In this document: piece by piece, positions 17,488-25,910 of the stretch
Numbering within the stretch: the first letter of the stretch is position 1
Layout of the letters: every line of letters begins with the position of its first letter
DNA from: Pseudoclavibacter sp. CFCC 11306
Lineage (GTDB): Bacteria > Actinomycetota > Actinomycetes > Actinomycetales > Microbacteriaceae
Reading direction: 5' to 3'
Assembly (NCBI RefSeq): GCF_008831235.1
Contig: NZ_WBKF01000003.1
Coordinates: 186,001 to 250,000, forward strand
DNA: 64,000 nt
Program-made: the position numbers and the translations under genes
Notes under the pieces: generated by a model
The model's input: only the letters and a program-made list of their open reading frames with translations
The model's database searches: none
What the model was told of the DNA's origin: nothing

Positions 17488-20001
17488 TCACAGTGCCTCG
17501 ATCGGGGCAAGGGCGACCACGAGCTTCTTGCGCTGCCCTGAGTCGAAGCGCACTGCAGCCACCTGCTTCGCACCTCTTCCGGTGAGCTCTTCGACGGTGC
17601 CCTCGCCGAAGCTCTTGTGCCTGATGCGGTCGCCTGCGGCCAGGTGCAGCTCGGTCTTCGGCGTCGAGCCGACACCGATCTCATTGGCCCAGGCGTGTGT
17701 GGCGCCGCTGCGCTTCGGTCGTCTGTCGCGACTGCGGGCTTCGCCCCATCCCCCGCCGGTCTCGAAGTCATCGTCGTCGCTGGCGCGCTGGCTGCCTCCC
17801 CAGCTGATGCCCCGACGGTTCGCCCCGATCTCGTCGGGATGCTGCCGCCAGTCGATGAGTTCGCTCGGAATCTCGTCGAGAAAGCGACTCGGCAGCTGGT
17901 CGCGGGTCTGACCGAACACGGTGCGGTTGATAGCCAGGCTGAGGAAGAGCCGACGGCGGGCTCGCGTGATGCCCACGTAAAACAGTCGCCGCTCTTCGGC
18001 GAGGCCGCCGATCTCGTCGATCGACATCTGATGCGGCAGCAGCCCCTCTTCGAGCCCGGTGATGAACACGGCCGGGTACTCCAGCCCTTTGGCGGTGTGC
18101 AGAGTCATCAGCGACACGGTGCCCGACTCGTCGTCGAGGTCGTCGGCCGCTGCGGTGAGCTGCACCTCGGTGAGAAAGTCGACCATGCTCGCGTCGGGAT
18201 GCTTGTCGACGTAGTCGGTCAGCTGGGCGAGGAACTCCTCGAGATTCTCGGCACGGGCCTGATCCTGAGCGTCAAGCGAGCTGCGCAGCACCTCGATGAT
18301 GCCGATGTGCTCGAAGAACCGGCCGACCACCTCGTCGAGACGATCCTCTGTGAGAGCGGTGCGGGCCTCGACGATGGCACCGCCGAGCGCGCTCATCGCC
18401 TGCGTCACTTTGGGGCCCAGCCCGATCTCTTCGGCACGCGTGAGCGCTGTGGGCAGGTCGATGCGCTGCTGCTCGGCGAACGTCATCAGCCGCTGCTCGG
18501 TGGTGGGGCCGATGCCGCGTTTGGGCACGTTCAGGATGCGCCTGACCGAGAGCTCGTCGACCGGGTTGGCGATCGCCACGAGATAGGCGAGCGCGTCTTT
18601 CACCTCGGCGCGATCGTAGAACTTGGTTCCGCCGATGAGGCGATACGGGATACCGGCACGCACGAAGATCTCTTCGAGCGCTCGAGTCTGCGCGTTGGTG
18701 CGGTAGAAGACCGCGATGTCTCGGTAGTCGAGCCCGTCCAGGTGCAGATCGTCGATGCGGTCGGCGACGAACTGGGCTTCGTCGTGAGCCGTGTAGCCCG
18801 CGTAGGCGGTGATCTTCTCGCCCTCGCCCAGGGCACTCCAGAGATTCTTCTCAGCACGGTCGAAGTTGTTGCCGATGACCGCATTGGCGGCGCTCAGGAT
18901 GCGCTGGGTCGATCGGTAGTTCTGCTCGAGCAGCACGACGTGCGTGCCGGGAAAGTCTTTCTCGAAGTCGACGATGTTGCGCATATCGGCGCCGCGGAAC
19001 GCATAGATCGACTGATCGGAGTCGCCGACGACCGTCAGGGTCGGTGCTTCGACGTGCTGCGGGCCGCCGAAGCTGGCCGCCGCCTCGCTGCTCTGCCGCA
19101 CGCCCGTCTGCTCGGTCGCAGTCGAGCCGTCGACCGTGAGGATGCGCGGCTCGGTTCGGCGGGGAGCGGTCGCCGGACCGCTGCCGTCGGCTGAGGTCGT
19201 CAGCAGGCGGATGAGCTCGTACTGTGCCTTGTTGGTGTCTTGGTACTCGTCGACGAGCACGTGTCGAAACTTGTGCTGGTAGCGTCGCCGCACCTCGGGA
19301 AATGCCTCGAACAGGTGCACCGTCTGCACGAGAATGTCGTCGAAGTCCAGTGCGTTCGCGCGCAGCAGCGCCTGATCGTAGGCACGGAAGACGTCGATCA
19401 GCGCTTCGTCGACCGGGCTGCGGCTGCCTGAGTCGCGGGAGAGATCGTCAGCGTCGCGCAGTTCGTTCTTCAGCTGTGAGATGCGGTGCTGTGCCGCAGC
19501 CGGAGTCAGACCGTCGGTGTCGGCATGTCGCTCTTTGATCAGCCGTTTGAGCAGCACGCGCGAGTCGTGTGTGTCGTAGATGGTGAAGCTGGAATTGTAC
19601 CCCAGCTCTGAGATCTCGCGTCTGAGGATGCGCACGCACGCCGAATGAAACGTGCTGATCCACATGCCCTCGGCGGCCCCGCCCAGCAGCTGCCCCACGC
19701 GCTCGCGCATCTCGTTGGCGGCCTTGTTCGTGAACGTGATCGCCAGAATCTGGCTGGGCCAGGCTCGGTGTGTGGCGATGAGGTGCGCGATGCGGTGGGT
19801 GAGCACACGTGTCTTGCCCGACCCCGCACCAGCCACGATCAGCAGTGACTGCCCCGAGTAGAGCACGGCCTCACGCTGCTGCGGGTTCAGCCCGCGCACG
19901 AGCTGCTGATCGGCGTCAGGGGTGTCGGCTGCGCCCTTCGCTGGCCGCGGGCGACGGTTCGACGAGTGGTCGGAGCTGGGGTCTTCTGACGTGAGTGGCA
20001 T
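17488..20001 (-). CDS. pcrA: ATP-dependent DNA helicase PcrA/UvrD
   Basis: This SF1A 3'-5' helicase (837 residues from the chosen start) acts in nucleotide excision repair and replication-fork clearance. Motifs in order: Walker A AGAGSGKT, STFHSACVRILRR, motif II VDEYQDTN, motif III GDSDQSIYAFRGAD, motif IV QNYRSTQRIL, motif V LMTLHTAKGLEYP and motif VI VGITRARRRLFL. A Ser/Thr-rich insert of about 45 residues splits motifs II and III. The C-terminus has a Tudor-like segment (AGDRIRHKSFGEGTVEEL). ATG 20001 is chosen because TAGAAT lies 7 nt upstream; an ATG at 20031 is the alternative. Confidence 0.93.
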   Translation of the reverse strand: MPLTSEDPSSDHSSNRRPRPAKGAADTPDADQQLVRGLNPQQREAVLYSGQSLLIVAGAGSGKTRVLTHRIAHLIATHRAWPSQILAITFTNKAANEMRERVGQLLGGAAEGMWISTFHSACVRILRREISELGYNSSFTIYDTHDSRVLLKRLIKERHADTDGLTPAAAQHRISQLKNELRDADDLSRDSGSRSPVDEALIDVFRAYDQALLRANALDFDDILVQTVHLFEAFPEVRRRYQHKFRHVLVDEYQDTNKAQYELIRLLTTSADGSGPATAPRRTEPRILTVDGSTATEQTGVRQSSEAAASFGGPQHVEAPTLTVVGDSDQSIYAFRGADMRNIVDFEKDFPGTHVVLLEQNYRSTQRILSAANAVIGNNFDRAEKNLWSALGEGEKITAYAGYTAHDEAQFVADRIDDLHLDGLDYRDIAVFYRTNAQTRALEEIFVRAGIPYRLIGGTKFYDRAEVKDALAYLVAIANPVDELSVRRILNVPKRGIGPTTEQRLMTFAEQQRIDLPTALTRAEEIGLGPKVTQAMSALGGAIVEARTALTEDRLDEVVGRFFEHIGIIEVLRSSLDAQDQARAENLEEFLAQLTDYVDKHPDASMVDFLTEVQLTAAADDLDDESGTVSLMTLHTAKGLEYPAVFITGLEEGLLPHQMSIDEIGGLAEERRLFYVGITRARRRLFLSLAINRTVFGQTRDQLPSRFLDEIPSELIDWRQHPDEIGANRRGISWGGSQRASDDDDFETGGGWGEARSRDRRPKRSGATHAWANEIGVGSTPKTELHLAAGDRIRHKSFGEGTVEELTGRGAKQVAAVRFDSGQRKKLVVALAPIEAL

Positions 20002-20008
20002 CTGCTCG

Positions 20009-20014
20009 ATTCTA
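20009..20014 (-). promoter_or_regulatory. -10 hexamer for leaderless pcrA
   Basis: TAGAAT on the minus strand lies 7 nt before the ATG at 20001. It sits across the end of the upstream TetR gene. Confidence 0.5.
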
Positions 20015-20665
20015 CGGTCGGGGTGCGACATCGTGTGAGCAGCCGTGACTCTGGCCTCGCTGAGCCCCGCTGACGGCATCAGGATGCCACTGGTCGATGC
20101 CTGGAACGGCAAGGGTGAGCAGCGTGGCCTGGGTCGCCTCGTCGAGCGTGCGCTCCGGAAAGAACCTCAGCCAGCCGATGCCGGCGAACAGCACCATGCC
20201 GAAGACGCCGGATGCCGAGATCGAGGTGAGCGGAGCATCCGCCGACGCCTCGTCGCCCCAGGCCTCGACCAGACACTCATGGAACTGCTCGACGATGCCG
20301 CGCTGCAGCAGCATCAGGCTGTCTGCCCAGGAGCGATCGGTGCGGAACAGCTCTGCGGCTAGGATCTTCGCCATCTGCGGACGCCGCTGCAGAATGCCGA
20401 ACATCTCGTGGATCATGGCGGCCAGCGCGGCGCCCCCGCGAAGCTGCGCGCGCGAGCGCTCCAGGTACTCCGCCAAGTCGTTGAGCCCGGTGTGGACGAG
20501 CTCTTCGAAGATCGCATCCTTCGACTTGAAGTTGTAATACAGGCTGCCCTTGGCGACTCCGGCCGTCTCGGCGATGGCATCCATCGAGGTGCCGCTGATG
20601 CCTTGGCTCGCCGCGAGCTCGACGGCTGCGCGCAGGATGGCGTCTCGGGTCTTCGAGTGATGCAT
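20012..20665 (-). CDS. TetR-family transcriptional regulator of the YhgE operon
   Basis: The N-terminal helix-turn-helix (TRDAILRAAVELAASQG...AIAETAGVAKGSLYYNFKSKDAIFEELV) is a textbook TetR DNA-binding domain; the C-terminal ligand domain is unassigned. Length is 217 residues. Its ATG overlaps the YhgE stop by one base, making it the third gene of the operon. A perfect palindrome in the operon promoter (23931-23944) is the expected operator, so autoregulation is likely. The ligand is unknown. Confidence 0.88.
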   Translation of the reverse strand: MHHSKTRDAILRAAVELAASQGISGTSMDAIAETAGVAKGSLYYNFKSKDAIFEELVHTGLNDLAEYLERSRAQLRGGAALAAMIHEMFGILQRRPQMAKILAAELFRTDRSWADSLMLLQRGIVEQFHECLVEAWGDEASADAPLTSISASGVFGMVLFAGIGWLRFFPERTLDEATQATLLTLAVPGIDQWHPDAVSGAQRGQSHGCSHDVAPRP

Positions 20666-22872
20666 CAGACCTCAATCTCAGGGTGCAGCCGGGTCATGTT
20701 CCAGACCTTCTGCCTGGCCGCAGTAATCGAGCTGATCGTGAGCGCGACGATCAGCATGCCGAGCAGGAACCCGATGCAGCCGGTCATCCGGCCGTCGATG
20801 CCGCCGACGGTCAGCTGGCGCATGCCCTCAATGGCATACGTTCCGGGCATGTACGGATGCAGCGCCTGGAAGAACGCCGGCGTGGTCTCGATCGGGTAGG
20901 TACCGCCAGCCGAGGTCAGCTGCAGCATCAGCAGGATGATGCTCACGACACGGCCCGGAGCGCTGCCGAACACGATGATGAGCATCTGCTGCAGGGCGAG
21001 GAAGCTGAGCGAGACGAGCACCATGAACAACGCCAGCCAGACCGGATGCTGTGCATCGAGCCCCAAAACCTGCTGCAGCACCACGAAGAGGATGACCGCC
21101 TGCGCGATGCCCATGATGATCGCCGGAGCGAAGCCTGCCATCACCGTGCGGAACCCACTGGCGTTGCTGGCCATCGGACGCTTCGGGAACGGGCGCAGCA
21201 CCAACCAGTTGATCACGCCGCCCACGAAGAGCGCGAGCATGGTGAACATCGGGGCGAACCCCTGCCCCAGCGCCGAGGCGAGGTTGTGCTCGTTCGCATC
21301 GACCTGCACCGGGTCGGCTGTGGCCTTTGCGTTTGACTCACGAGACTCGTCAGAGAAGCTGGGGGCCTTCGCGGCGCCGTCTGACAGCTTGCCGGACAGC
21401 TCTTGGGCACCGTCGTTGAGCTGTTGGGTGCCGTCGTTCAGCTGGCTGGCGCCGCTGCTCGCACTGTTCGTGCCGGTCACCAGATCGCCGGTGCCCCCCG
21501 CGAGCTTGGTCGCGCCGTCTGAGAGCTGCTGGGCGCCGTCGTTCAGCTGCCCAACGCCTGCGGAGAGCTCTCCGGCCTTCTGCGCAAGGGTCTGCGCGCC
21601 CTCGTTGACCTGCTGTGTGCCTGCGGCAAGCTGCTGGGCACCGGGCACCAGCTCTTTGTGAATGGCGTCCTGCCCGTTCACCACCTGCTGTTGCGCATCG
21701 TTCAGACGGTCAGGAAGGCCCTCCAGCGTCTTGGCCCCAGCCGAGAGATCACCACTGATCTGCTGCCAGCTTCCGCTGGAATTGAGCAGAGTCTTCAACG
21801 CCTCCAGCCGTGCGATCGCCTGCGCCGTCTGGTCGGTCTGAGGCTGGATCGCCTTGAGCCCTGCGATCGCCTGATCCAGGGCCGCCTGTGTCTCGGCGGT
21901 GTTCGGCCCGCCGTTCAGCGTGGCCAGTTGGTCTGAGAGCGTCTGAGCGTCCTGCCCGACTCGTTGAATCGTGTCGCGGTGAGCCTGCACCTGGGAGTTC
22001 GCCGCACTGACTTCGTTCACGAGCCCGTCGTACTTCTGGGACAGACTCTGTACGCCTGCAGACAGCTGTTGTGCGCCGGAATCGGTCTTCTGCGTGCCCT
22101 GTGCCAAGGTCTGAGCGCCCGCGGCCAGCTGAGCCGAGCCGGTTTTCGCCTGCTGCGTGCCAGCGGCCAGTCTGTCGGCTCCTGTGGCCAGTTGGGCCGC
22201 TCCCGTGTTCAGCGTCACCGCGCCGGAGGCGAGGGCGTTCATGCCGACCACCAGCTGCCCCGAGCCGTCGACCAGCTGCGTCGACCCGTCGGCCAGCTGA
22301 GCCGAGCCGTCAGACGCCTGGTGGATGCCGTCGGAGAGCGTGTTGATGCCGACCAGGAGGCCGTTCGCGGTCTGCTCGCTGGTCTGCTGTGCGAGTGAGT
22401 CGCGCACCTTCGTCATCGCAGACTTGCCCAGCGTGGTGGCCAGGTAGCTGTTGGCGTCGTTGTAGGTCACCTGCAGTTTCGCAGGCGCCGCCGCATCGGT
22501 TCCAGCGGCTGCGATCGTGCTGGAGAAGTCGCTGGGGATCACCAGCGAGAAGTAGTAGTCGCCGTCGGAGACCCCGTCTGCAGCGGTCTTCGCGTCGACG
22601 ACGCGCCAGCCGAGGCTGCCGTCCTCCTGCAGGTTGTCGACCAGCTGCTTGCCGACGTCGATCTGCTCGCCCTGGCTCGTAGTAGCGGGCTGATCCTCGT
22701 TGACGAGGGCGACCGGCATCGACCCCATGTTTGTGGTCGGCGACCAGTAGGCCCACAGATAGAGCGCCCCGTAGATCAGGGGGAACAGCACGATGATGAG
22801 CACGGCGACTTTGGTGAGGCTGCCGCGCCAGAACCTTTTGAGCTCGGTGCTCAGAGTGGCGAAGATGTTCAT
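20665..22872 (-). CDS. YhgE/Pip-family membrane protein
   Basis: The 735-residue protein has one N-terminal TM helix (about residues 20-42), a large extracytoplasmic region and about five C-terminal TM helices (about 540-720) of ABC-2 permease type. Residues of roughly 180-510 are built of repeated short units (GAQQLSAGVQSL, SGASQLNDGTQQL, DGAQELSGKLSDGA), which probably form a long helical stalk, as in YhgE/Pip, phage-infection and EsaA-like proteins. It overlaps the upstream ABC-like gene by 4 bp (ATGA). Efflux or envelope export is the probable role; the substrate is unknown. Confidence 0.88.
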   Translation of the reverse strand: MNIFATLSTELKRFWRGSLTKVAVLIIVLFPLIYGALYLWAYWSPTTNMGSMPVALVNEDQPATTSQGEQIDVGKQLVDNLQEDGSLGWRVVDAKTAADGVSDGDYYFSLVIPSDFSSTIAAAGTDAAAPAKLQVTYNDANSYLATTLGKSAMTKVRDSLAQQTSEQTANGLLVGINTLSDGIHQASDGSAQLADGSTQLVDGSGQLVVGMNALASGAVTLNTGAAQLATGADRLAAGTQQAKTGSAQLAAGAQTLAQGTQKTDSGAQQLSAGVQSLSQKYDGLVNEVSAANSQVQAHRDTIQRVGQDAQTLSDQLATLNGGPNTAETQAALDQAIAGLKAIQPQTDQTAQAIARLEALKTLLNSSGSWQQISGDLSAGAKTLEGLPDRLNDAQQQVVNGQDAIHKELVPGAQQLAAGTQQVNEGAQTLAQKAGELSAGVGQLNDGAQQLSDGATKLAGGTGDLVTGTNSASSGASQLNDGTQQLNDGAQELSGKLSDGAAKAPSFSDESRESNAKATADPVQVDANEHNLASALGQGFAPMFTMLALFVGGVINWLVLRPFPKRPMASNASGFRTVMAGFAPAIIMGIAQAVILFVVLQQVLGLDAQHPVWLALFMVLVSLSFLALQQMLIIVFGSAPGRVVSIILLMLQLTSAGGTYPIETTPAFFQALHPYMPGTYAIEGMRQLTVGGIDGRMTGCIGFLLGMLIVALTISSITAARQKVWNMTRLHPEIEV

Positions 22873-23849
22873 GCGTGAGGCTCCTGATCTGGCTGTGTCG
22901 CAGACGTGCTGGGGGAATCGGTGCCGACGGGACTCGTGGCTGCGGCGGTCTGCTCGCCGGCCACCGCATCCGACGCCCTTCGCTCGGCAACGCGACGCTC
23001 GATGCGCTCGCGTAGCCCGCGGGGGCCGCGATCACCGGTGATGTCGGCGATGCGAACGAGCTCGTGGTCGACCTGCAGGGGCGGGGTGAGCTCGAAGTCC
23101 CGCTCGTCGGACGAAACCATCAGCACGCCGACTCCGCCACGGTTGAGCGTCTCGAGCCGACGGATGATCTGTGCGCGCGCCTCGGTGTCATGAACCTGAT
23201 CGAGGTCGTCGATGACCAGCACCTCCGGATGCTCGATCAGCGCGAGAACCACTTTGAAGAGAAACTCCTGCGTCTCGGTGAGACCACCGGCCAGCTGTTT
23301 GTGACTGGGCAGGGGAATCTCTCCGAAGACGAGGCGAAGCGCTTCAGCGGTGCGTTCCTCGGTGAAACGCGGAACATACTTCCACCACGGCGTCGCCCAC
23401 CGGGTGCGTTCACGCAGCAGATCGCTGATGCTCGCCCGCGGTTCCAGGTCGTCGATGCTGCGAAAAGCCACGATGCCGGTCAGCCGACGCACGCGACGGC
23501 CCTCTTTCACGATGTCAATGCCCTCGGTGAGAATCTCACCGGCGCTGGGATGCATGCGCCCGGCGGCGCAGAGCTGCAGCGCAGTGCGGCCGTCGCCCCT
23601 GTTGCCGAGCAGCACGACGAAGCGAGTGCTCGACACGAAGTTCAAGGGGCCGTAGACCTGCCCGCGCTTCGTGCGCAGTTCTGCAGCTCGGTATTCGACC
23701 AGTGGGGCGCCGTCAGAGTTCGCCAGAGACCGAATGGGCCGCGTGGCCAGGTCGACAGAGCCGGCACTGCCGTCAGCGTCGCGCGACAGATCCCGCCTAT
23801 GCTCTGCGCGGGAGTCTTCGCTCACGTCTGCGTGCTGCACGTATGCCAC
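22869..23849 (-). CDS. Degenerate ABC-type ATPase subunit of the YhgE operon
   Basis: This 326-residue protein has an ABC-ATPase layout, but key residues are altered. The Walker A segment GNRGDGRTA (about residues 82-90) has Arg88 instead of Lys. The signature region is LAGGLTETQ. Walker B LVIDDLD (211-217) has Asp where the catalytic Glu is expected. No switch His is seen after it (LMVSSDERDF). The N-terminus (about 45 residues) and C-terminus are hydrophilic and variable. It may bind nucleotide without hydrolysing it, or act structurally. The start is GTG with a weak ribosome site. First gene of ATPase-YhgE-TetR. Confidence 0.8.
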   Translation of the reverse strand: MAYVQHADVSEDSRAEHRRDLSRDADGSAGSVDLATRPIRSLANSDGAPLVEYRAAELRTKRGQVYGPLNFVSSTRFVVLLGNRGDGRTALQLCAAGRMHPSAGEILTEGIDIVKEGRRVRRLTGIVAFRSIDDLEPRASISDLLRERTRWATPWWKYVPRFTEERTAEALRLVFGEIPLPSHKQLAGGLTETQEFLFKVVLALIEHPEVLVIDDLDQVHDTEARAQIIRRLETLNRGGVGVLMVSSDERDFELTPPLQVDHELVRIADITGDRGPRGLRERIERRVAERRASDAVAGEQTAAATSPVGTDSPSTSATQPDQEPHA

Positions 23850-23925
23850 CTTCGTCTCTGTCTCATGGTGTCGATCAGATGGCGCCTACGGCGCCAGGAG
23901 CCGACGTCGTTGTGCTGGTTGCGAT

Positions 23926-23953
23926 TTTATACTGACCGGTCAGTTTTATGCAA
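23926..23953 (-). promoter_or_regulatory. Promoter with TetR-type operator for the YhgE operon
   Basis: On the minus strand a -35 TTGCAT (23948-23953) and a -10 TATAAA (23926-23931) are 16 bp apart. A perfect 14-bp palindrome ACTGACCGGTCAGT (23931-23944) fills the spacer. Binding of the operon's own TetR protein there would block RNA polymerase. Confidence 0.75.
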
Positions 23954-24383
23954 TCGCTGTGAAGTCTGCGCGTCAGGATGCTTCACACGACCGCAGCATC
24001 CGCCTGCTGGCTCGCGCCGCGCCGCCGGACCGCCCGCCGGCACACCTCACGCTGCTGCACCATCTTGGGGCCTGCGCCACACCGCTGCAGCTCAGCCTGC
24101 CGGCTCGCGCCACCGCCAGACAGGCAGGCACCTGCGTCGATTGGCCGGGGCAGACCCCGTTCGCACCAAAACACGGTGTTTTCGTCCAATCCGTGGCGGT
24201 GCCGAGCAATCGGTGCAGGCACCTGGCAACTGACGGAGGTACTGGGCAATTCAGCGCAGGCACCGGGCAACCGACACAGACACTGAGACAATCAGCGCAG
24301 GCACAGAGCACGCCAGAACGCCGCATCTTCGCGCGATCCGTGGAGAGCAGACACCCCGGTCAGCTTTCCACTACTCAGCCCCC
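23954..24383. other. Intergenic region without a recognisable gene
   Basis: About 430 bp separate the YhgE operon promoter from the convergently placed 3' end of the CDF gene. No open frame has a start, codon bias and ribosome site that convince me. It holds a 15-bp palindrome AAAACACGGTGTTTT (24168-24182) and a 41-bp tandem repeat. It may be a decayed gene or an intergenic repeat element. Confidence 0.55.
24213..24310. repeat. Imperfect 41-bp tandem repeat, about 2.4 copies
   Basis: Unit 1 is 24213-24253 and unit 2 is 24254-24294; by my count 30 of 41 positions match. A partial third copy starts at 24295. Each unit opens with G(T/C)GCAGGCAC. Confidence 0.65.
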
Positions 24384-25310
24384 CTACTCGTGATGCAACG
24401 TCTCGCCTGCCTTCACCCCGGCGGTCTCGATCTGCAGCGTCGAATGCTCGATCGAGATGTCGAAGTGCCGCGACAGACAGTCGCGCAGCTCTTCGAGAAT
24501 CAGCGGCGCATGCCCATCGCGAAAGCACTGGTCGTCGACGACGACGTGCGCCGAGAGCACCGGCAGGCCGGTCGCGATCGTCGACGCATGCAGATCGTGC
24601 ACTTCGCGCACGTGGTCGACAGACAGAATATGCCGCCGCACATCGGCGAGGTCGAGGCCCTTCGGCGTGAACTCCATCAGCACCTGCACAGTGTCGCGCA
24701 GCAGAACAACCGCACGCGGAACGATCAGCACCGCGATGAACAGCCCCGCCACCGCATCCGCCTGCTGCCAGCCGGTCGCCCAAATGACGACGGCTGCTGC
24801 GATCACACCGACCGAACCCAGTGCGTCGTTGAGCACTTCGAGAAACGCGCCGCGCATGTTGAAGCTGGATTCGCGACCACCGGCCAACACCATGATCGAG
24901 AGCATGTTGCACAGCAGCCCGATGACACCGAAGACGAGCAGCTCGACAGGCGGCACCTCAGGCGGCCGAAAGAGCCGCAGCACCCCCGAGACGAGCGCAT
25001 AGACCCCAACAGCCAGCAGCACCCCCGCCTGCACCAGTGCAGCGACGACCTCGAGTCTGCGGAACCCCCACGTTCGCTCCGGCGACGCCGGCCGCAGCAC
25101 CAGATGCGCCGTGACCAGTGCGAGCAGCAGGCCGGACGAATCGACCAGCATATGCACTGTGTCGGTGGTGAGCGCGAGGCTGCCGGTGACGACCGCGCCA
25201 ATCGCCTGAGCCACCAATATCGTGGCCGTGATGCCGAAGGCAAAAGCGAGACGGCGACGCTGGGCACGACCGCCGACTCCGCCGTCTGGGGCAGTGTGCG
25301 TGTCGTGCAT
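24384..25310 (-). CDS. Cation diffusion facilitator, zinc/cobalt/cadmium exporter (CzcD-like)
   Basis: The 308-residue CDF transporter exports divalent metal in exchange for protons. Metal-site features are TDTVHMLVDSSG in TM2 (HxxxD) and LEVLNDALGSVGV in TM5; here Asn-Asp replaces the His-Asp pair seen in many zinc CDFs, which may shift specificity. A cytoplasmic ferredoxin-like domain with HVVVDD and the His-bearing SRHFDISIEHSTLQIE follows. Its ATG overlaps the ArsR stop by one base, so it is probably induced by metal through that repressor. Confidence 0.9.
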   Translation of the reverse strand: MHDTHTAPDGGVGGRAQRRRLAFAFGITATILVAQAIGAVVTGSLALTTDTVHMLVDSSGLLLALVTAHLVLRPASPERTWGFRRLEVVAALVQAGVLLAVGVYALVSGVLRLFRPPEVPPVELLVFGVIGLLCNMLSIMVLAGGRESSFNMRGAFLEVLNDALGSVGVIAAAVVIWATGWQQADAVAGLFIAVLIVPRAVVLLRDTVQVLMEFTPKGLDLADVRRHILSVDHVREVHDLHASTIATGLPVLSAHVVVDDQCFRDGHAPLILEELRDCLSRHFDISIEHSTLQIETAGVKAGETLHHE

Positions 25311-25705
25311 CAGTTCTCCTCTCGCGCCGACGCCGCAGGCATCGCACCGACGCTGCGCTCGATGCGTGAATGATCATGCGGATGCCGCCCTGAGACTCCG
25401 GCGGCAGCGATCAGCGACTCGGCGGCCGAGAGCAGTCGCCGCACCTCTCCCTCGGCGACAATCGAGTGGTAGGTCGACCGTCCTGACACACGAGGCCGAA
25501 CGAGCCCGCAGTCGCGCAGACAGGCAAGATGTGCGCTCACAGTCGACTGAGCCAGCCCGAGATGGTCGACGAGCTGACTCACATTGTGTTCGCCGAGCAT
25601 CAGGTGTCGCAGAATGCGCAGCCGAGCGGGATCGGCCACGGCATGGAACAGCTGCGCATAGTCGGCACTGCGGATCGGCCCCTGCTCTGTGAGTTTGATC
25701 GCCAT
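25310..25705 (-). CDS. ArsR/SmtB-family metal-sensing repressor
   Basis: This winged-helix repressor (131 residues from the ATG at 25705) has the ArsR core FHAVADPARLRILRHL, ...VSQLVDHLGLAQSTVSAHL and wing RPRVSGRSTYHSI. The C-terminus carries His residues (GRHPHDHSR) that could bind metal, resembling the alpha5 site of CzrA or SmtB. It precedes and overlaps the CDF gene. An inverted repeat in its promoter is the likely operator. Confidence 0.88.
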   Translation of the reverse strand: MAIKLTEQGPIRSADYAQLFHAVADPARLRILRHLMLGEHNVSQLVDHLGLAQSTVSAHLACLRDCGLVRPRVSGRSTYHSIVAEGEVRRLLSAAESLIAAAGVSGRHPHDHSRIERSVGAMPAASAREEN

Positions 25706-25711
25706 AAGACG

Positions 25712-25740
25712 ATGATATCGATGCTCAACGATAGTTGTAA
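25712..25740 (-). promoter_or_regulatory. Promoter and likely operator of the ArsR-CDF operon
   Basis: On the minus strand a -35 TTACAA (25735-25740) and a -10 TATCAT (25712-25717) are 17 bp apart. The inverted repeat TATCG-N8-CGATA (25716-25733) overlaps the spacer, where an ArsR-type repressor would block transcription. Confidence 0.6.
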
Positions 25741-25910
25741 GTGCCAATCGAGAACGTGCGGTTCGGCTCCGCAACGATGAATGGCGATGACATACCGACC
25801 GTCAGATCTGCGCGGCGGTGATCAGCGCCACGCACCAGGCCGGCCCGCGGCGGTCAGTACAATCCCATGAGAGTCATCACCTGCAGAATCCACCGGCGAG
25901 AGGAACCGCC

